Positions 1-11,871 of a DNA stretch of 64,000 nucleotides are shown piece by piece. The stretch's first letter is position 1; each line of letters starts with the position of its first letter. Both the position numbers and the translations under genes were made by a program. A model generated the notes under the pieces. The model searched no databases. It was not told the origin of the DNA and worked only from the letters and a program-made list of their open reading frames with translations. This stretch comes from Cellulomonas sp. C5510 (GTDB lineage: Bacteria; Actinomycetota; Actinomycetes; Actinomycetales; Cellulomonadaceae): contig NZ_CP081862.1 of NCBI RefSeq assembly GCF_019797765.1, forward strand, positions 1,116,001-1,180,000, read 5' to 3'.

Positions 1-718
<718 letters not shown>

Positions 719-819
719 CACCACTCATACTTTGCTACGCGTCCACTGTGCGGTTCCCGAACCACGAACACGCGCCCTCCGACCTGTCGGTGGGTGTCCC
801 GTGTCGACAGTTCGACAGA

Positions 820-937
820 GTTACGGCGGCCATAGCGAAGGGGAAACGCCCGGTCCCATTCCGAACCCGGAAGCTAAGCCCTTCAGCGCCGATGGTACTG
901 CACTCGCCAGGGTGTGGGAGAGTAGGACGCCGCCGGA
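820..937 (+). rRNA. rrf: 5S ribosomal RNA
   Basis: About 118 bases that start GTTACGGCGGCCATAGCG and end near CGCCGGAC, so the two ends can pair as the 5S terminal stem. The internal segments CCCATTCCGAACCCGGAAG and GGGAGAGTAGGACGCCGCC are typical of bacterial 5S. It lies about 100 bases after the 23S gene on the same strand and is followed directly by a terminator. No tRNA is visible in the 23S-5S spacer. Confidence 0.97.
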
Positions 938-946
938 CATCATTCA

Positions 947-985
947 GAAGAAGCCACCCCATCGCTGGGGTGGCTTCTTCTGTTT
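947..985 (+). terminator. rRNA operon terminator
   Basis: A perfect 14-bp inverted repeat (947-960 with 967-980) around a 6-base loop is followed by a T-rich stretch. It lies 10 bases after the 5S gene and looks like a strong intrinsic terminator ending the rRNA operon. Confidence 0.93.
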
Positions 986-986
986 C

Positions 987-1483
987 CCCACGGGGAATGC
1001 ACGCCCGCGAGAAGAGACGCGAACGCACGCGCACCCGCGCACAGCCCCCGGACCCGCGCGTTCATCATCCGTGCGCGCACGGCACCGCGTGAGCCCGCAG
1101 AGCCGCGCGTCATACGCAGGACCGCCATCACTGTCGGGTTTGCTCGAGTGCGCAGGGTCCGTTGGGCGCCCACGGCTCCGCCCGGGCGCGCGGGCGGATC
1201 GTTCGCGGTCCTCGCACGTGCCGCATCGACATTGCGGTTGTCGTGGGGTTCATGTCGCGCAACCCCGCATCTACGGCAACCTCGACGGGCGGCCCCGGCT
1301 CGCGAGCGCGGGGCCCTGCGATGGACGCTGGCCGGGCCTGTTGCCGGGCAGGGTCGCACTGATCGCAGGCAGGGGGATGCGGGTGTGGGCGTGGTCGGGA
1401 GAGCGTCCGCTGCGTCCTACGGAGTGCTTGTCGCGGCTCGGGCCCGCGTGGGGTCGGTCAGCCGGCCCAGGGGCGCCGGCGGT
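987..1483. other. Intergenic stretch, no gene seen
   Basis: About 500 GC-rich bases between the rRNA terminator and the stop codon of glgB, which reads towards it. Open frames crossing it are shadows that continue antisense through glgB. I see no ribosome-binding site with family-like coding, no tRNA and no clear second terminator. Confidence 0.5.
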
Positions 1484-3670
1484 TCAGGCCGGGACGAGGT
1501 AGAGCACCCCGAGCGGGGGGACGCGCAGCGTCGCCGAGAAGGCGCGGCCGTGGTGCGGTTCCGGCCGGGCCTGCACCCGGCCGAGGTTGCCCACGCCGGA
1601 CCCGCCGTACTCCTGGGCGTCGGTGTTGATCGCCTCGACCCACGTGCCGCCCTGGGGCAGCGCGAGGCGGTAGTCCTCGTGCGGGACCCCGGCGAAGTTC
1701 ACCACGACGGCGACGACGCCGCCGTGGTCGTCCCGGCGCAGGTACGCGAGCACGTTCCGGTCCGCGTCGTTGGCGTCGATCCACTCGAAACCCTGGGGGG
1801 AGTGGTCGAGCGCCCACATCGCGGGGTGCGACCGGTAGAAGGCGTTGAGGTCCCGCACGCACGCCTGGACGCCGCGGTGGGGGGCGTGGTCGAGCAGGTA
1901 CCAGTCGAGCGAGCGCGACTCGGCCCACTCGGTGCCCTGGGCGAACTCGGTGCCCATGAACACCAGCTGCTTGCCCGGGTGCGACCACTGGTACGCGAGC
2001 AGGCCACGGACGCCGGCGCGCTGCTGCCAGTCGTCACCCGGCATCTTCCGCATGACCGAGCCCTTGCCGTGGACCACCTCGTCGTGGCTGATCGGCAGCA
2101 CGAACTGCTCGGAGAACGCGTAGACGAGCGAGAAGGTCGCCTCGTGGTGGTGGTAGCGGCGGTTGATCGGCTGCTCGGCGAGGTAGCGGAGCGTGTCGTT
2201 CATCCAGCCCATGTTCCACTTGAGGCCGAACCCGAGCCCGCCGCCCGACGTGGGCGTGGTGACGCCGGGCCACGCGGTGGACTCCTCGGCGATCATCACG
2301 ACCCCGGGCGTGCGGCGGTAGGCCGTGGCGTTGGCCTCCTGGAGGAACGCGATCGCCTCGAGGTTCTCGCGGCCACCGTGGACGTTCGGGCGCCACTGGC
2401 CGGGCTCGCGGGAGTAGTCGAGGTAGAGCATGGAGGCGACGGCGTCGACCCGCAGGCCGTCGACGTGGAACTCCTCGAGCCAGTACGTGGCGTTGGCGAC
2501 GAGGAAGTTGCGGACCTCGTTGCGGCCGAAGTCGAAGACGTAGGTGCCCCAGTCGGGCTGCTCGCCGCGCATCGGGTCGGGGTGCTCGTACAGGGGTGTG
2601 CCGTCGAAGCGCGCGAGCGCCCACTCGTCCTTGGGGAAGTGCGCGGGGACCCAGTCGAGGATGACGCCCACGCCGGCGCGGTGCAGGGTGTCGACCAGGT
2701 ACCGGAAGTCGTCGGGGTGTCCGAACCGGGAGGTCGGCGCGTAGTACGACGAGACCTGGTAGCCCCAGGAGCCGCCGAACGGGTGCTCGGACACGGGCAG
2801 GAACTCGACGTGCGTGAAGCCGAGCTCCAGGACGTACGCGGTGAGCTGGTCGGCGAGCTCCCGGTAGGACAGCCCCTGCCGCCACGAGCCGAGGTGCACC
2901 TCGTAGATGCTCATGGGCCCGTTGTGCGGGTCGTGGGACCGCCGGGACCCCAGCCAGTCCTCGTCGCGCCAGGAGTACGCCGACTCGACGACGACCGAGG
3001 CGGTCGCCGGCGGCACCTCCGTGCCCTTCGCGAGCGGGTCGGCCTTCTGGCGCCACCTCCCGTCGGCGCCGAGGATCTCGAACTTGTAGCGTGCGCCGGC
3101 GCCGACGCCGGGCACGAAGATCTCCCAGACGCCGGAGTCGCCGAGCGAGCGCATCGCGTGCGTGGAGCCCTGCCAGTGGTTGAAGTCGCCGATGACGCGG
3201 ACCGCGCGCGCGTTGGGGGCCCAGACGGCGAACGCCGTGCCCTCGACCTCGCCCAGCCCCCCGGGGTAGCGGTGGACGTTGGCGCCGAGGACGGTCCAGA
3301 GCTGTTCGTGCCGGCCCTCGCGGATGAGGTGGCGGTCGAGCTCCTGGACGGTCGGGAGGTAGCGGTACGGGTCGTCGAGGCGGGTGGTGCGGTCCCCGTA
3401 AGTGACGTCGACGCGGTAGTCGACGACCTCGGTCTCGGGCAGCAGCGCGACCCAGATGCCGTCCTGCTCGTGCTCGGCGGGCGTGCCGCCGCTCGCGGTC
3501 ACGACGACCACCGCGTCGGCGAGCGGGTGCAGCGTGCGCACCACCAGGCCGCTGGGCGTGACGTGCGCGCCCAGCACGGCGTGCGGGTCGTGGTGGGTCC
3601 CGGAGGCCACGGCGTGCAGCGTGCCGGGGTCGACGGTGACGGGCGACGTGTCAGCAGCCGGACGTTCCAT
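1484..3670 (-). CDS. glgB: 1,4-alpha-glucan branching enzyme GlgB
   Basis: Cuts alpha-1,4-glucan and rejoins the piece through an alpha-1,6 bond, making branches in glycogen-like polymer in the cytosol. About 728 residues, the usual length. An N-terminal carbohydrate-binding module (CBM48-like, with FNHWQG) precedes a GH13 barrel. Catalytic residues on this numbering are D409 in [11 protein letters not shown]462 in MIAEES and D530 in [12 protein letters not shown]; their spacing of 53 and 121 residues matches E. coli GlgB. ATG 3670 is preferred over an in-frame TTG twelve bases upstream. It is the last gene of the glgE-treS-mak-glgB unit, 65 bases after mak. GlgB both consumes and supplies the non-reducing ends that GlgE extends. 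Function is secure. Confidence 0.97.
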   Translation of the reverse strand: MERPAADTSPVTVDPGTLHAVASGTHHDPHAVLGAHVTPSGLVVRTLHPLADAVVVVTASGGTPAEHEQDGIWVALLPETEVVDYRVDVTYGDRTTRLDDPYRYLPTVQELDRHLIREGRHEQLWTVLGANVHRYPGGLGEVEGTAFAVWAPNARAVRVIGDFNHWQGSTHAMRSLGDSGVWEIFVPGVGAGARYKFEILGADGRWRQKADPLAKGTEVPPATASVVVESAYSWRDEDWLGSRRSHDPHNGPMSIYEVHLGSWRQGLSYRELADQLTAYVLELGFTHVEFLPVSEHPFGGSWGYQVSSYYAPTSRFGHPDDFRYLVDTLHRAGVGVILDWVPAHFPKDEWALARFDGTPLYEHPDPMRGEQPDWGTYVFDFGRNEVRNFLVANATYWLEEFHVDGLRVDAVASMLYLDYSREPGQWRPNVHGGRENLEAIAFLQEANATAYRRTPGVVMIAEESTAWPGVTTPTSGGGLGFGLKWNMGWMNDTLRYLAEQPINRRYHHHEATFSLVYAFSEQFVLPISHDEVVHGKGSVMRKMPGDDWQQRAGVRGLLAYQWSHPGKQLVFMGTEFAQGTEWAESRSLDWYLLDHAPHRGVQACVRDLNAFYRSHPAMWALDHSPQGFEWIDANDADRNVLAYLRRDDHGGVVAVVVNFAGVPHEDYRLALPQGGTWVEAINTDAQEYGGSGVGNLGRVQARPEPHHGRAFSATLRVPPLGVLYLVPA

Positions 3671-3735
3671 GTGCCTACCCAACCACCCCCGGGGCGTTCC
3701 CGCAGGGAGACGTCACGCCCCGCGGACCGGCGTCG

Positions 3736-5102
3736 TCAGCCGAGCAGGCGCTCGACCGCGTGCAGCGGGATCGGCAGCCAGTCCGGTCGGTTCCGCGCCT
3801 CGTACACGGACTCGTAGAGCGCCTTGTCGAGCTCCAGGACGCGCAGGAGGTGCGCGCGCGTGCCGGCGTCGAGCTCCGGCGCCTCGTTCGCGTAGCCGGC
3901 GAGGAACGCGGCCCGTGCGACCTCCGTCCACGCCTGGGGCCCGCCCCCGACGGCGGCGGCGTAGTCGAACGACCGGAGCATGCCGGCGGCGTCGCGCAGG
4001 GCGAGGTCGGGCCGGGTCCGCTGGGCGACGGGCGCGAGCGGCTCGCCCTCGAAGTCGAGGACGTACCAGGTGCTGTCGCCACGGAGCACCTGACCGAGGT
4101 GCAGGTCGCCGTGGACGCGCTGCCGGGGCGGGACCTCGGCCAGCAACCGGGTGCGCTCGGCGAGCGCCTCGACCTGCGTCGCGAACGCGTCCAGCTGCGG
4201 CACGACCCCGCGCGCCCAGCCGTAGCGCTCGGTGAGGGCGTCTGCGACCGCCGAGCCGGCTGCAGCGGCGTCGACCCCGGGGCCGGTGGAGGGCAGCACC
4301 TGGGCGAGAGCGCGGTGCATCTGCCCGACGACGACGCCGAGTTCCTCGGCGAGCGGGCCGAACGACTCGCCGCGCCGTGCCATCGCGCAGGCGAGCTCGA
4401 ACCCGTCCGTGGCGCCGGGCACGAACGCGCTGAGCACGCCCAGGTGCCCGTGCGCCGTGCGGTCGCCGTCCTGCCACTCGGCGCCCATCCAGGCGAGGGG
4501 GCGGGGCACGTGCGGCCACCCCGACGCCGCGAGAGCGCGCGGCACGTCGACGTCCGGGTTGTCGCCGTCGGACAACCCTCGGAAGACCTTGAGCATGGCG
4601 GTGGTGCCGTCCGGTCCGGCGCCCGGCAGGATCACGGAGGTGTTGGACTGCTCGCCGGAGATCACGCGCGGCGTCCCGAGGGCCGCCGCCGGCGCCGCAT
4701 CGACGTCCGCCGGCCGGTCGGCCGCGGCGAGCCACGCGCGCTCGAACTCGGGCAGCCCCGCGGCGTCCAGCACGGTCGTGCCGTCCGGCAGGCGCCCGAC
4801 CACGGCGGGGTCGTCCCCGCGCCCGTCCCGGTCCCCGGAGCCGTCGCCGGCCGCTGCGGCGGCCCGCAGCACCACCGGCACCTGCAGCACCGCGCCCGAG
4901 CCGCCGCCCTCCGCGCGGAGCAGGAGCAGCCGCACCTCGACGTCGCCGCCGTCGTCCGCGGGGTCGCGCAGGCTCAGCCCCCCGACGGCCGTCACGCGCG
5001 CGTCGGCCCCTTTCACCGGGAACCAGCGCCGGCCCGGCAGCCAGGGCGCGAGCAGCGCGGCGAGCGCGTCGTCGCGGGGCTCGTGGGTCACCCGTCGGTC
5101 GG

Positions 5103-5106
<4 letters not shown>
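3736..5106 (-). CDS. mak: Maltokinase (ATP-dependent, maltose to maltose 1-phosphate)
   Basis: Phosphorylates maltose made by TreS to maltose 1-phosphate, the substrate of GlgE. About 456 residues with a phosphotransferase (aminoglycoside-kinase-like) fold. Visible motifs are the catalytic loop [11 protein letters not shown] with D334 and the metal-binding segment VLDFEGEP with D351, which are distinctive for maltokinases. The GTG start at 5106 overlaps the treS stop by four bases (GTGA), so translation is probably coupled. In many actinobacteria treS and mak are adjacent or fused; here they are separate but abutting. Neighbours treS, glgE and glgB leave little doubt about its role. Confidence 0.94.
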
Positions 5107-6910
<1,804 letters not shown>

Positions 6911-6914
<4 letters not shown>

Positions 6915-9103
6915 ACCCGCTCCACCCGGACGACGTGCGCCACCCGGCTGAACGGGTCGAGCCTGACCCACGGGTGCGCGTCCCAGGCGTAGACCTCCTG
7001 CGACAGCACGTCGTGGGCGACGAAGCGCGCGTCCGGCTCGAGGCCGAGGGCGGCCAGGTCGAGGTCCACCACGCCGTCGTGCGCGGACCGCGGGTCGAGG
7101 TTCACGACGACGAGGACGGTGTCGGCCGCCCCCGTCGGCGACAGCTCCGCCGGCAGGTGCCGGGAGAACGCGACGAGCGCGGGGTCCGACGTCGGGTGCA
7201 CCGTGAGGTTGCGCAGCTGGAGCAGCGCGGGGTGCGCCCGACGGATCGCGTTGAGGGACCGCAGCAGGCGCGCGATGCCGAGCGGCTCGGCCGCGGCCCA
7301 GTCGCGGGGCTTGAACTCGTACTTCTCGTTGTCGATCTGCTCCTCGACGCCGGGGCGCGGCACGTCCTCGACCAGCTCGTAGCCGGAGTAGATGCCCCAG
7401 GTGGGGGAGCCGAGCGCCGCGAGGACCGCCCGCACGGCGAACCCGGCCGCGCCGCCGGTCTGCATGTAGGGCGTGAGGATGTCGTGGGTGGTGGGCCAGA
7501 ACGACGGCCGCATCCACGAGCCCTGCTCGCCGGAGACCTCCGCGAGGTACTCGGCGACCTCCTCCTTGGTGTTCCGCCAGGTGAAGTACGTGTACGACTG
7601 GTGGAACCCGACGCGGGCGAGGTTGAGCATCATCGCGGGCCGCGTGAACGCCTCCGACAGGAACACGACCTCGGGGTGCGACGCCCGCACGTCCGCGAGG
7701 ATCCGCTGCCAGAACGACAACGGCTTGGTGTGCGGGTTGTCGACGCGGAACGCCGTGACGCCGTGGTCGATCCAGACCTGCAGCACCCGCCGGATCTCGG
7801 TGTAGATGCCCTCCGGGTCGTTGTCGAAGTTCAGGGGGTAGATGTCCTGGTACTTCTTCGGCGGGTTCTCGGCGTACGCGATGGTCCCGTCGATGCGGGT
7901 GGTGAACCACTCCGGGTGCTCGGCGACCCACGGGTGGTCGGGGGAGCACTGCAGCGCGAGGTCGAGCGCGACCTCCATCCCGAGCCCCCGGGCGCGGGCG
8001 ACGAACGCGTCGAAGTCGTCGAACGTGCCGAGCGAGGGCTCGATCGCGTCGTGCCCGCCGTCGGGGGACCCGATCGCGTACGGCGACCCCGGGTCGCCCG
8101 GGCGGGCGTCGAGGGTGTTGTTGCGCCCCTTGCGGTGCGTCGTGCCGATCGGGTGGACCGGCGTCAGGTACACGACGTCGAAGCCCAGGTCGGCGATGCG
8201 CGGCAGGTCCTCCGCGGCGGTGCGCAGCGTCCCCGTGCTCCACGTCCCGGTCACCTCGTCGTACGTCGCGCCGATCGAGCGCGGGAAGATCTCGTACCAC
8301 GCGCCGGCCAGCGCGAGAGGGCGGTCGACGACGAGCGGGTACGTCGGGGAGGGGCTGACGAGCTCGCGCAGCGGGTGGGCGGCGAGCGCGGCGCGGACCT
8401 CCTGCGCGGTGCCCGCGGCGAGCCGGGCCTCCGCCGGACGGGACGCGTCCCGCAGGGCGGTCACGGCGTCCCGCAGCAGCGCCACGTCGTCCGTGGGGAT
8501 CGCGGCGCCCGCGTCGCCGGACGCCCGGGACGCCGCGCGCTCCAGCAGCCGCGCGCCCTCCTCGAGCACCAGCTCGACGTCCACGCCGGCGCCGACCTTC
8601 AGCGGCGCGTCGTGCAGCCACGTGCCGTACGGGTCCGACCAGCCCTCGACCCGGAACCCCCAGGCGCCCGGCTCGTCCGGGACGAGGCGGGCCTCGTAGC
8701 GGTCCAGGCCCGGGGCGATGTCGACCATGGTCGCCCGCGCGCGGTCCCGCCCGTCGGGCCCGACGAGCACGGCGGTCGCGGCGCAGGCGTCGTGGCCCTC
8801 GCGGAACACCGTGGCGCGGACCGGGACGGCCTCGCCGACGACGGCCTTCGCCGGCCAGCGCCCGGCCTCCGCGACGGGGGACACGTCGACCACGGGGATC
8901 CGTCCCACGGGCGCGTGCACAGGGTCGGTGGTCGCGACCGGGGCGGCAGGCGCGGCGGGTGCCGCCGCGGTGGTGGCGGTCGCCGGGGCGGCGTGCGCCC
9001 CGGTCCCCGGCTGCTCGGCGGGCACCAGCTCGGCCTGGGCGGGGGTCTGGCGTGCGCGGGTGCGGCGCGGCGCGGGCCGGCGCGGCGGGGGAGTCGACGT
9101 CAC
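6911..9103 (-). CDS. glgE: Alpha-1,4-glucan:maltose-1-phosphate maltosyltransferase GlgE
   Basis: Transfers maltosyl units from alpha-maltose 1-phosphate to the non-reducing end of alpha-1,4-glucan. About 730 residues. An extra Pro/Ala/Thr-rich N-terminal tail of about 70 residues is followed by the family's N-terminal domain and a GH13_3 barrel. The nucleophile is D455 in [10 protein letters not shown] and the acid/base is E484 in FLSEAFTRP; the 29-residue spacing matches characterised Glg[19 protein letters not shown] is another family hallmark. The GTG at 9103 is chosen because a TAGGTT box (plus-strand 9111-9116) lies 7 bases upstream, predicting a leaderless mRNA. First gene of a four-gene operon and divergent from glgP. 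Confidence 0.95.
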
Positions 9104-9226
9104 GGTTCCGAACCTATCCACTGGGGTGCCTGCCCGGCATCCGGACGGCGCGACGTGCCGCGATCCGCATCTGGTGGGACCGAGGTGCTGTTCCGACGGC
9201 CCCGCCCCTGCGTACGCTCGTGGACC
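9104..9226. promoter_or_regulatory. Divergent promoter region glgE / glgP
   Basis: The 123 bases between divergent starts hold a minus-strand TAGGTT (plus 9111-9116), 7 bases before the glgE GTG. A plus-strand TACGCT at 9213-9218 lies 8 bases before the glgP GTG. Both fit the actinobacterial TANNNT -10 and suggest short or absent leaders. No strong dyad operator was recognised. Confidence 0.6.
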
Positions 9227-11806
9227 GTGAGAGCCATCCGCCGATTCACCGTCCGCACGTCGCTGCCCGCCGAGCTCGCCGACCTGGACGAGCTCGCGCA
9301 CAACCTGCGCTGGTCCTGGCACGCGCCGACCCGCGACCTGTTCGCCCGCATCGACCCGGCGCTCTGGGACGAGGTGCACGGGGACCCCGTCGCCCTGCTC
9401 GGCGCGCTGCGTCCCGAGCGGCTCGCGGAGCTCGCCGCCGACCCGGACGTGGTGGCGGCCGTCCGCGCCGCGACCGCGGACCTGCACGAGTACCTCGAGG
9501 CGCCGCGCTGGTACCAGCGTCGCCAGGTCTCCGACCCGTCGCTGCCCGCGGCCATCGCCTACTTCTCGCCGGAGTTCGGCATCACCGCCGTGCTGCCGCA
9601 GTACTCCGGAGGCCTCGGCATCCTCGCGGGCGACCACCTCAAGAGCGCGTCCGACCTGGGTGTGCCGGTCGTCGGCGTCGGCCTCCTCTACGGGGCGGGC
9701 TACTTCAAGCAGGCGCTGACGCGCGACGGCTGGCAGGTGGAGACCTACCCGCTGCTCGACCCCGACGGCATGCCGTTGACGCTGGTGCGGGAGCACGACG
9801 GGACGCCCGCCGTGGTGTCGATCCCCCTGCCCGGGGACCGCGTGCTGCACGCGCACGTCTGGACGGCGACCGTCGGCCGCGTGCCGCTGCTCCTGCTCGA
9901 CTCGGACGTGCCGGAGAACGACGAGGCCGCCCGCAAGGTCACCGACCGCCTGTACGGCGGCGGCGGCGAGCACCGCCTGCAGCAGGAGCTGCTGCTGGGC
10001 GTCGGCGGCGTCCGCGCGCTGCGGCTGTGGTCGCGGCTGACCGGAGCGCCGGAGCCGGAGGTCTACCACACCAACGAGGGGCACGCCGGGTTCCTCGGCG
10101 TCGAGCGGATCCGGGAGCTGGTCGGGGGGGCCGGCCTGGGGTTCGACGAGGCGCTGGAGGCGGTGCGGGCCGCCACGGTGTTCACGACGCACACCCCCGT
10201 GCCCGCCGGCATCGACCGGTTCCAGGCGTCGCTCGTGGAGCAGTACTTCGGCGGGTCGAACGCCACGGCGGGCGTCCCGGTGGAGCGGGTGCTCGCGCTG
10301 GGGGCCGAGGACTACCCGGGCGGCGACCCGCTGATGTTCAACATGGCCGTCATGGGCCTGCGGCTGGGGGGCCGGGCCAACGGCGTCTCGCTGCTGCACG
10401 GCGAGGTGTCGCGCGGCATGTTCAACGGCCTGTGGCCGGGCTTCGACGACGTCGAGGTGCCGATCACCTCGGTGACCAACGGCGTCCACGCGCCCACGTG
10501 GGTGGACCGCCGGCTGTCGGACCTCGCGGCCGAGCGCCTCACGGGCGACGAGATCGCCTCCGGGACCGGCTGGCTCACCGACGCGATCGGCGACGCCGAG
10601 CTCTGGGAGCTGCGCCGCACGCTGCGGGCCTCGTTGGTGGCGGACGCCCGGCGTCGGGTGCGCGGCTCGTGGGCCCGCCGCGGGGCGTCGCCGGCCGAGC
10701 TGGGCTGGGTGGACGACGTGCTGTCGCCCGACGTGCTGACGATCGGGTTCGCACGCCGGGTGCCGACGTACAAGCGCCTCACGCTCATGCTCCGGGACCC
10801 GGAGCGGCTGCGCGCGCTGCTCACCCACCCCGACCGCCCCGTCCAGCTCGTCATCGCCGGCAAGTCCCACCCCGCGGACGACCAGGGCAAGCGGCTGATC
10901 CAGCAGCTCGTCCGGTTCGCCGACGAGGCCGACGTCCGCCACCGCATCGTGTTCCTGCCGAACTACGACATCGCGATGGCGCAGACGCTGTACCCGGGCT
11001 GCGACGTCTGGCTGAACAACCCGCTGCGCCCGCTCGAGGCGTGCGGCACGTCCGGCATGAAGGCGGCGCTGAACGGCGGCCTCAACCTGTCCATCCTCGA
11101 CGGGTGGTGGGACGAGTGGTTCGACGGCGAGAACGGCTGGGCGATCCCGACGGCGGACGGCGTCGAGGACCCCGACCGCCGCGACGACCTGGAGGCCGCG
11201 GCCCTGTACGAGCTCATCGAGCACCAGGTGGCACCGCGGTTCTACGACCGCGACGAGCGCGGGCTGCCGCTGCGCTGGCTGGAGATGGTCCGGCACACGC
11301 TCGCGACGCTCGGCCCGAAGGTCCAGGCGACACGCATGGTCGCGGACTACGTCGAGCGGCTCTACGCGCCGGCGGCGTCCGCCGGGCGCGCGCTCGCGGG
11401 TGACGCCGGGTTCACCGGGGCCCGCGAGCTGGCCGCCTGGAAGGGGCGTGTGCGGTCCGGCTGGCAGCACGTCCGCGTCGACCACGTCGAGTCCGGCGGC
11501 GTCGGCGAGGTGCCGCAGGTCGGCGACGCCCTGCACGTCAAGGCGTACGTCGCGCTCGGCGACCTCGCGCCCGAGGACGTGGAGGTGCAGGTCGTGCACG
11601 GCAAGGTCACGGAGTCGGACGAGCTCCACGGCTTCACGGTCGACCCGCTCGCACTCGCGGAGACGTACGAGGGCGGGCGGTACGCCTTCGCGGGTGACGT
11701 GCTGCTCGCCGCGTCCGGCCCGTTCGGGTACAGCGTCCGGGTGGTCCCGCGGCACCCGGGCCTGGCGTCCGTCGCCGAGGTCGGCCTGGTCGCGAACGCC
11801 GGCTGA
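9227..11806 (+). CDS. glgP: Alpha-glucan (glycogen) phosphorylase
   Basis: Releases glucose 1-phosphate from alpha-1,4-glucan ends. About 859 residues, the length of the actinobacterial GT35 branch that carries an N-terminal DUF3417-type domain. The PLP attachment motif EACGTSGMKAALNG is intact with K612. The N-terminus (RRFTVRTSLPAELADLDELA) followed by LRWSWHAPTRDLF is typical of this branch. Start GTG 9227 follows a TACGCT box by 8 bases. It is divergent from the GlgE operon, so synthesis and breakdown of the same polymer are encoded side by side. It converges on glgX and shares its terminator. The branch differs from E. coli GlgP but the activity is well supported. Confidence 0.94.
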   Translation: MRAIRRFTVRTSLPAELADLDELAHNLRWSWHAPTRDLFARIDPALWDEVHGDPVALLGALRPERLAELAADPDVVAAVRAATADLHEYLEAPRWYQRRQVSDPSLPAAIAYFSPEFGITAVLPQYSGGLGILAGDHLKSASDLGVPVVGVGLLYGAGYFKQALTRDGWQVETYPLLDPDGMPLTLVREHDGTPAVVSIPLPGDRVLHAHVWTATVGRVPLLLLDSDVPENDEAARKVTDRLYGGGGEHRLQQELLLGVGGVRALRLWSRLTGAPEPEVYHTNEGHAGFLGVERIRELVGGAGLGFDEALEAVRAATVFTTHTPVPAGIDRFQASLVEQYFGGSNATAGVPVERVLALGAEDYPGGDPLMFNMAVMGLRLGGRANGVSLLHGEVSRGMFNGLWPGFDDVEVPITSVTNGVHAPTWVDRRLSDLAAERLTGDEIASGTGWLTDAIGDAELWELRRTLRASLVADARRRVRGSWARRGASPAELGWVDDVLSPDVLTIGFARRVPTYKRLTLMLRDPERLRALLTHPDRPVQLVIAGKSHPADDQGKRLIQQLVRFADEADVRHRIVFLPNYDIAMAQTLYPGCDVWLNNPLRPLEACGTSGMKAALNGGLNLSILDGWWDEWFDGENGWAIPTADGVEDPDRRDDLEAAALYELIEHQVAPRFYDRDERGLPLRWLEMVRHTLATLGPKVQATRMVADYVERLYAPAASAGRALAGDAGFTGARELAAWKGRVRSGWQHVRVDHVESGGVGEVPQVGDALHVKAYVALGDLAPEDVEVQVVHGKVTESDELHGFTVDPLALAETYEGGRYAFAGDVLLAASGPFGYSVRVVPRHPGLASVAEVGLVANAG

Positions 11807-11820
11807 CCTCGCCCGACCGC

Positions 11821-11870
11821 ACGCCAGGAGGAGCCCCGCCCCCACGACCGGGCGGGGCTCCTCCTGGCGT
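11821..11870. terminator. Bidirectional terminator between glgP and glgX
   Basis: A perfect 21-bp inverted repeat (11821-11841 with 11850-11870) around an 8-base loop. It fills the gap between the convergent stops of glgP and glgX and would end transcription from both sides. Confidence 0.9.
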
Positions 11871-11871
11871 G

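Noticed and set aside
938-1483. tRNA gene downstream of the rRNA operon
   Set aside because: No cloverleaf, T-loop GTTCRANYC or CCA-end pattern could be found.
1148-3817. An 889-codon open frame on the plus strand across glgB
   Set aside because: It is the antisense of glgB. Its translation is a low-information Val/Arg/Gly/Asp mix with no family motif, while the minus strand carries every GlgB catalytic motif.
6915-8621. Upstream extension of the treS frame
   Set aside because: It overlaps glgE in another frame and has no GH13 motifs. The GTGA overlap at 6911-6914 marks the true junction.
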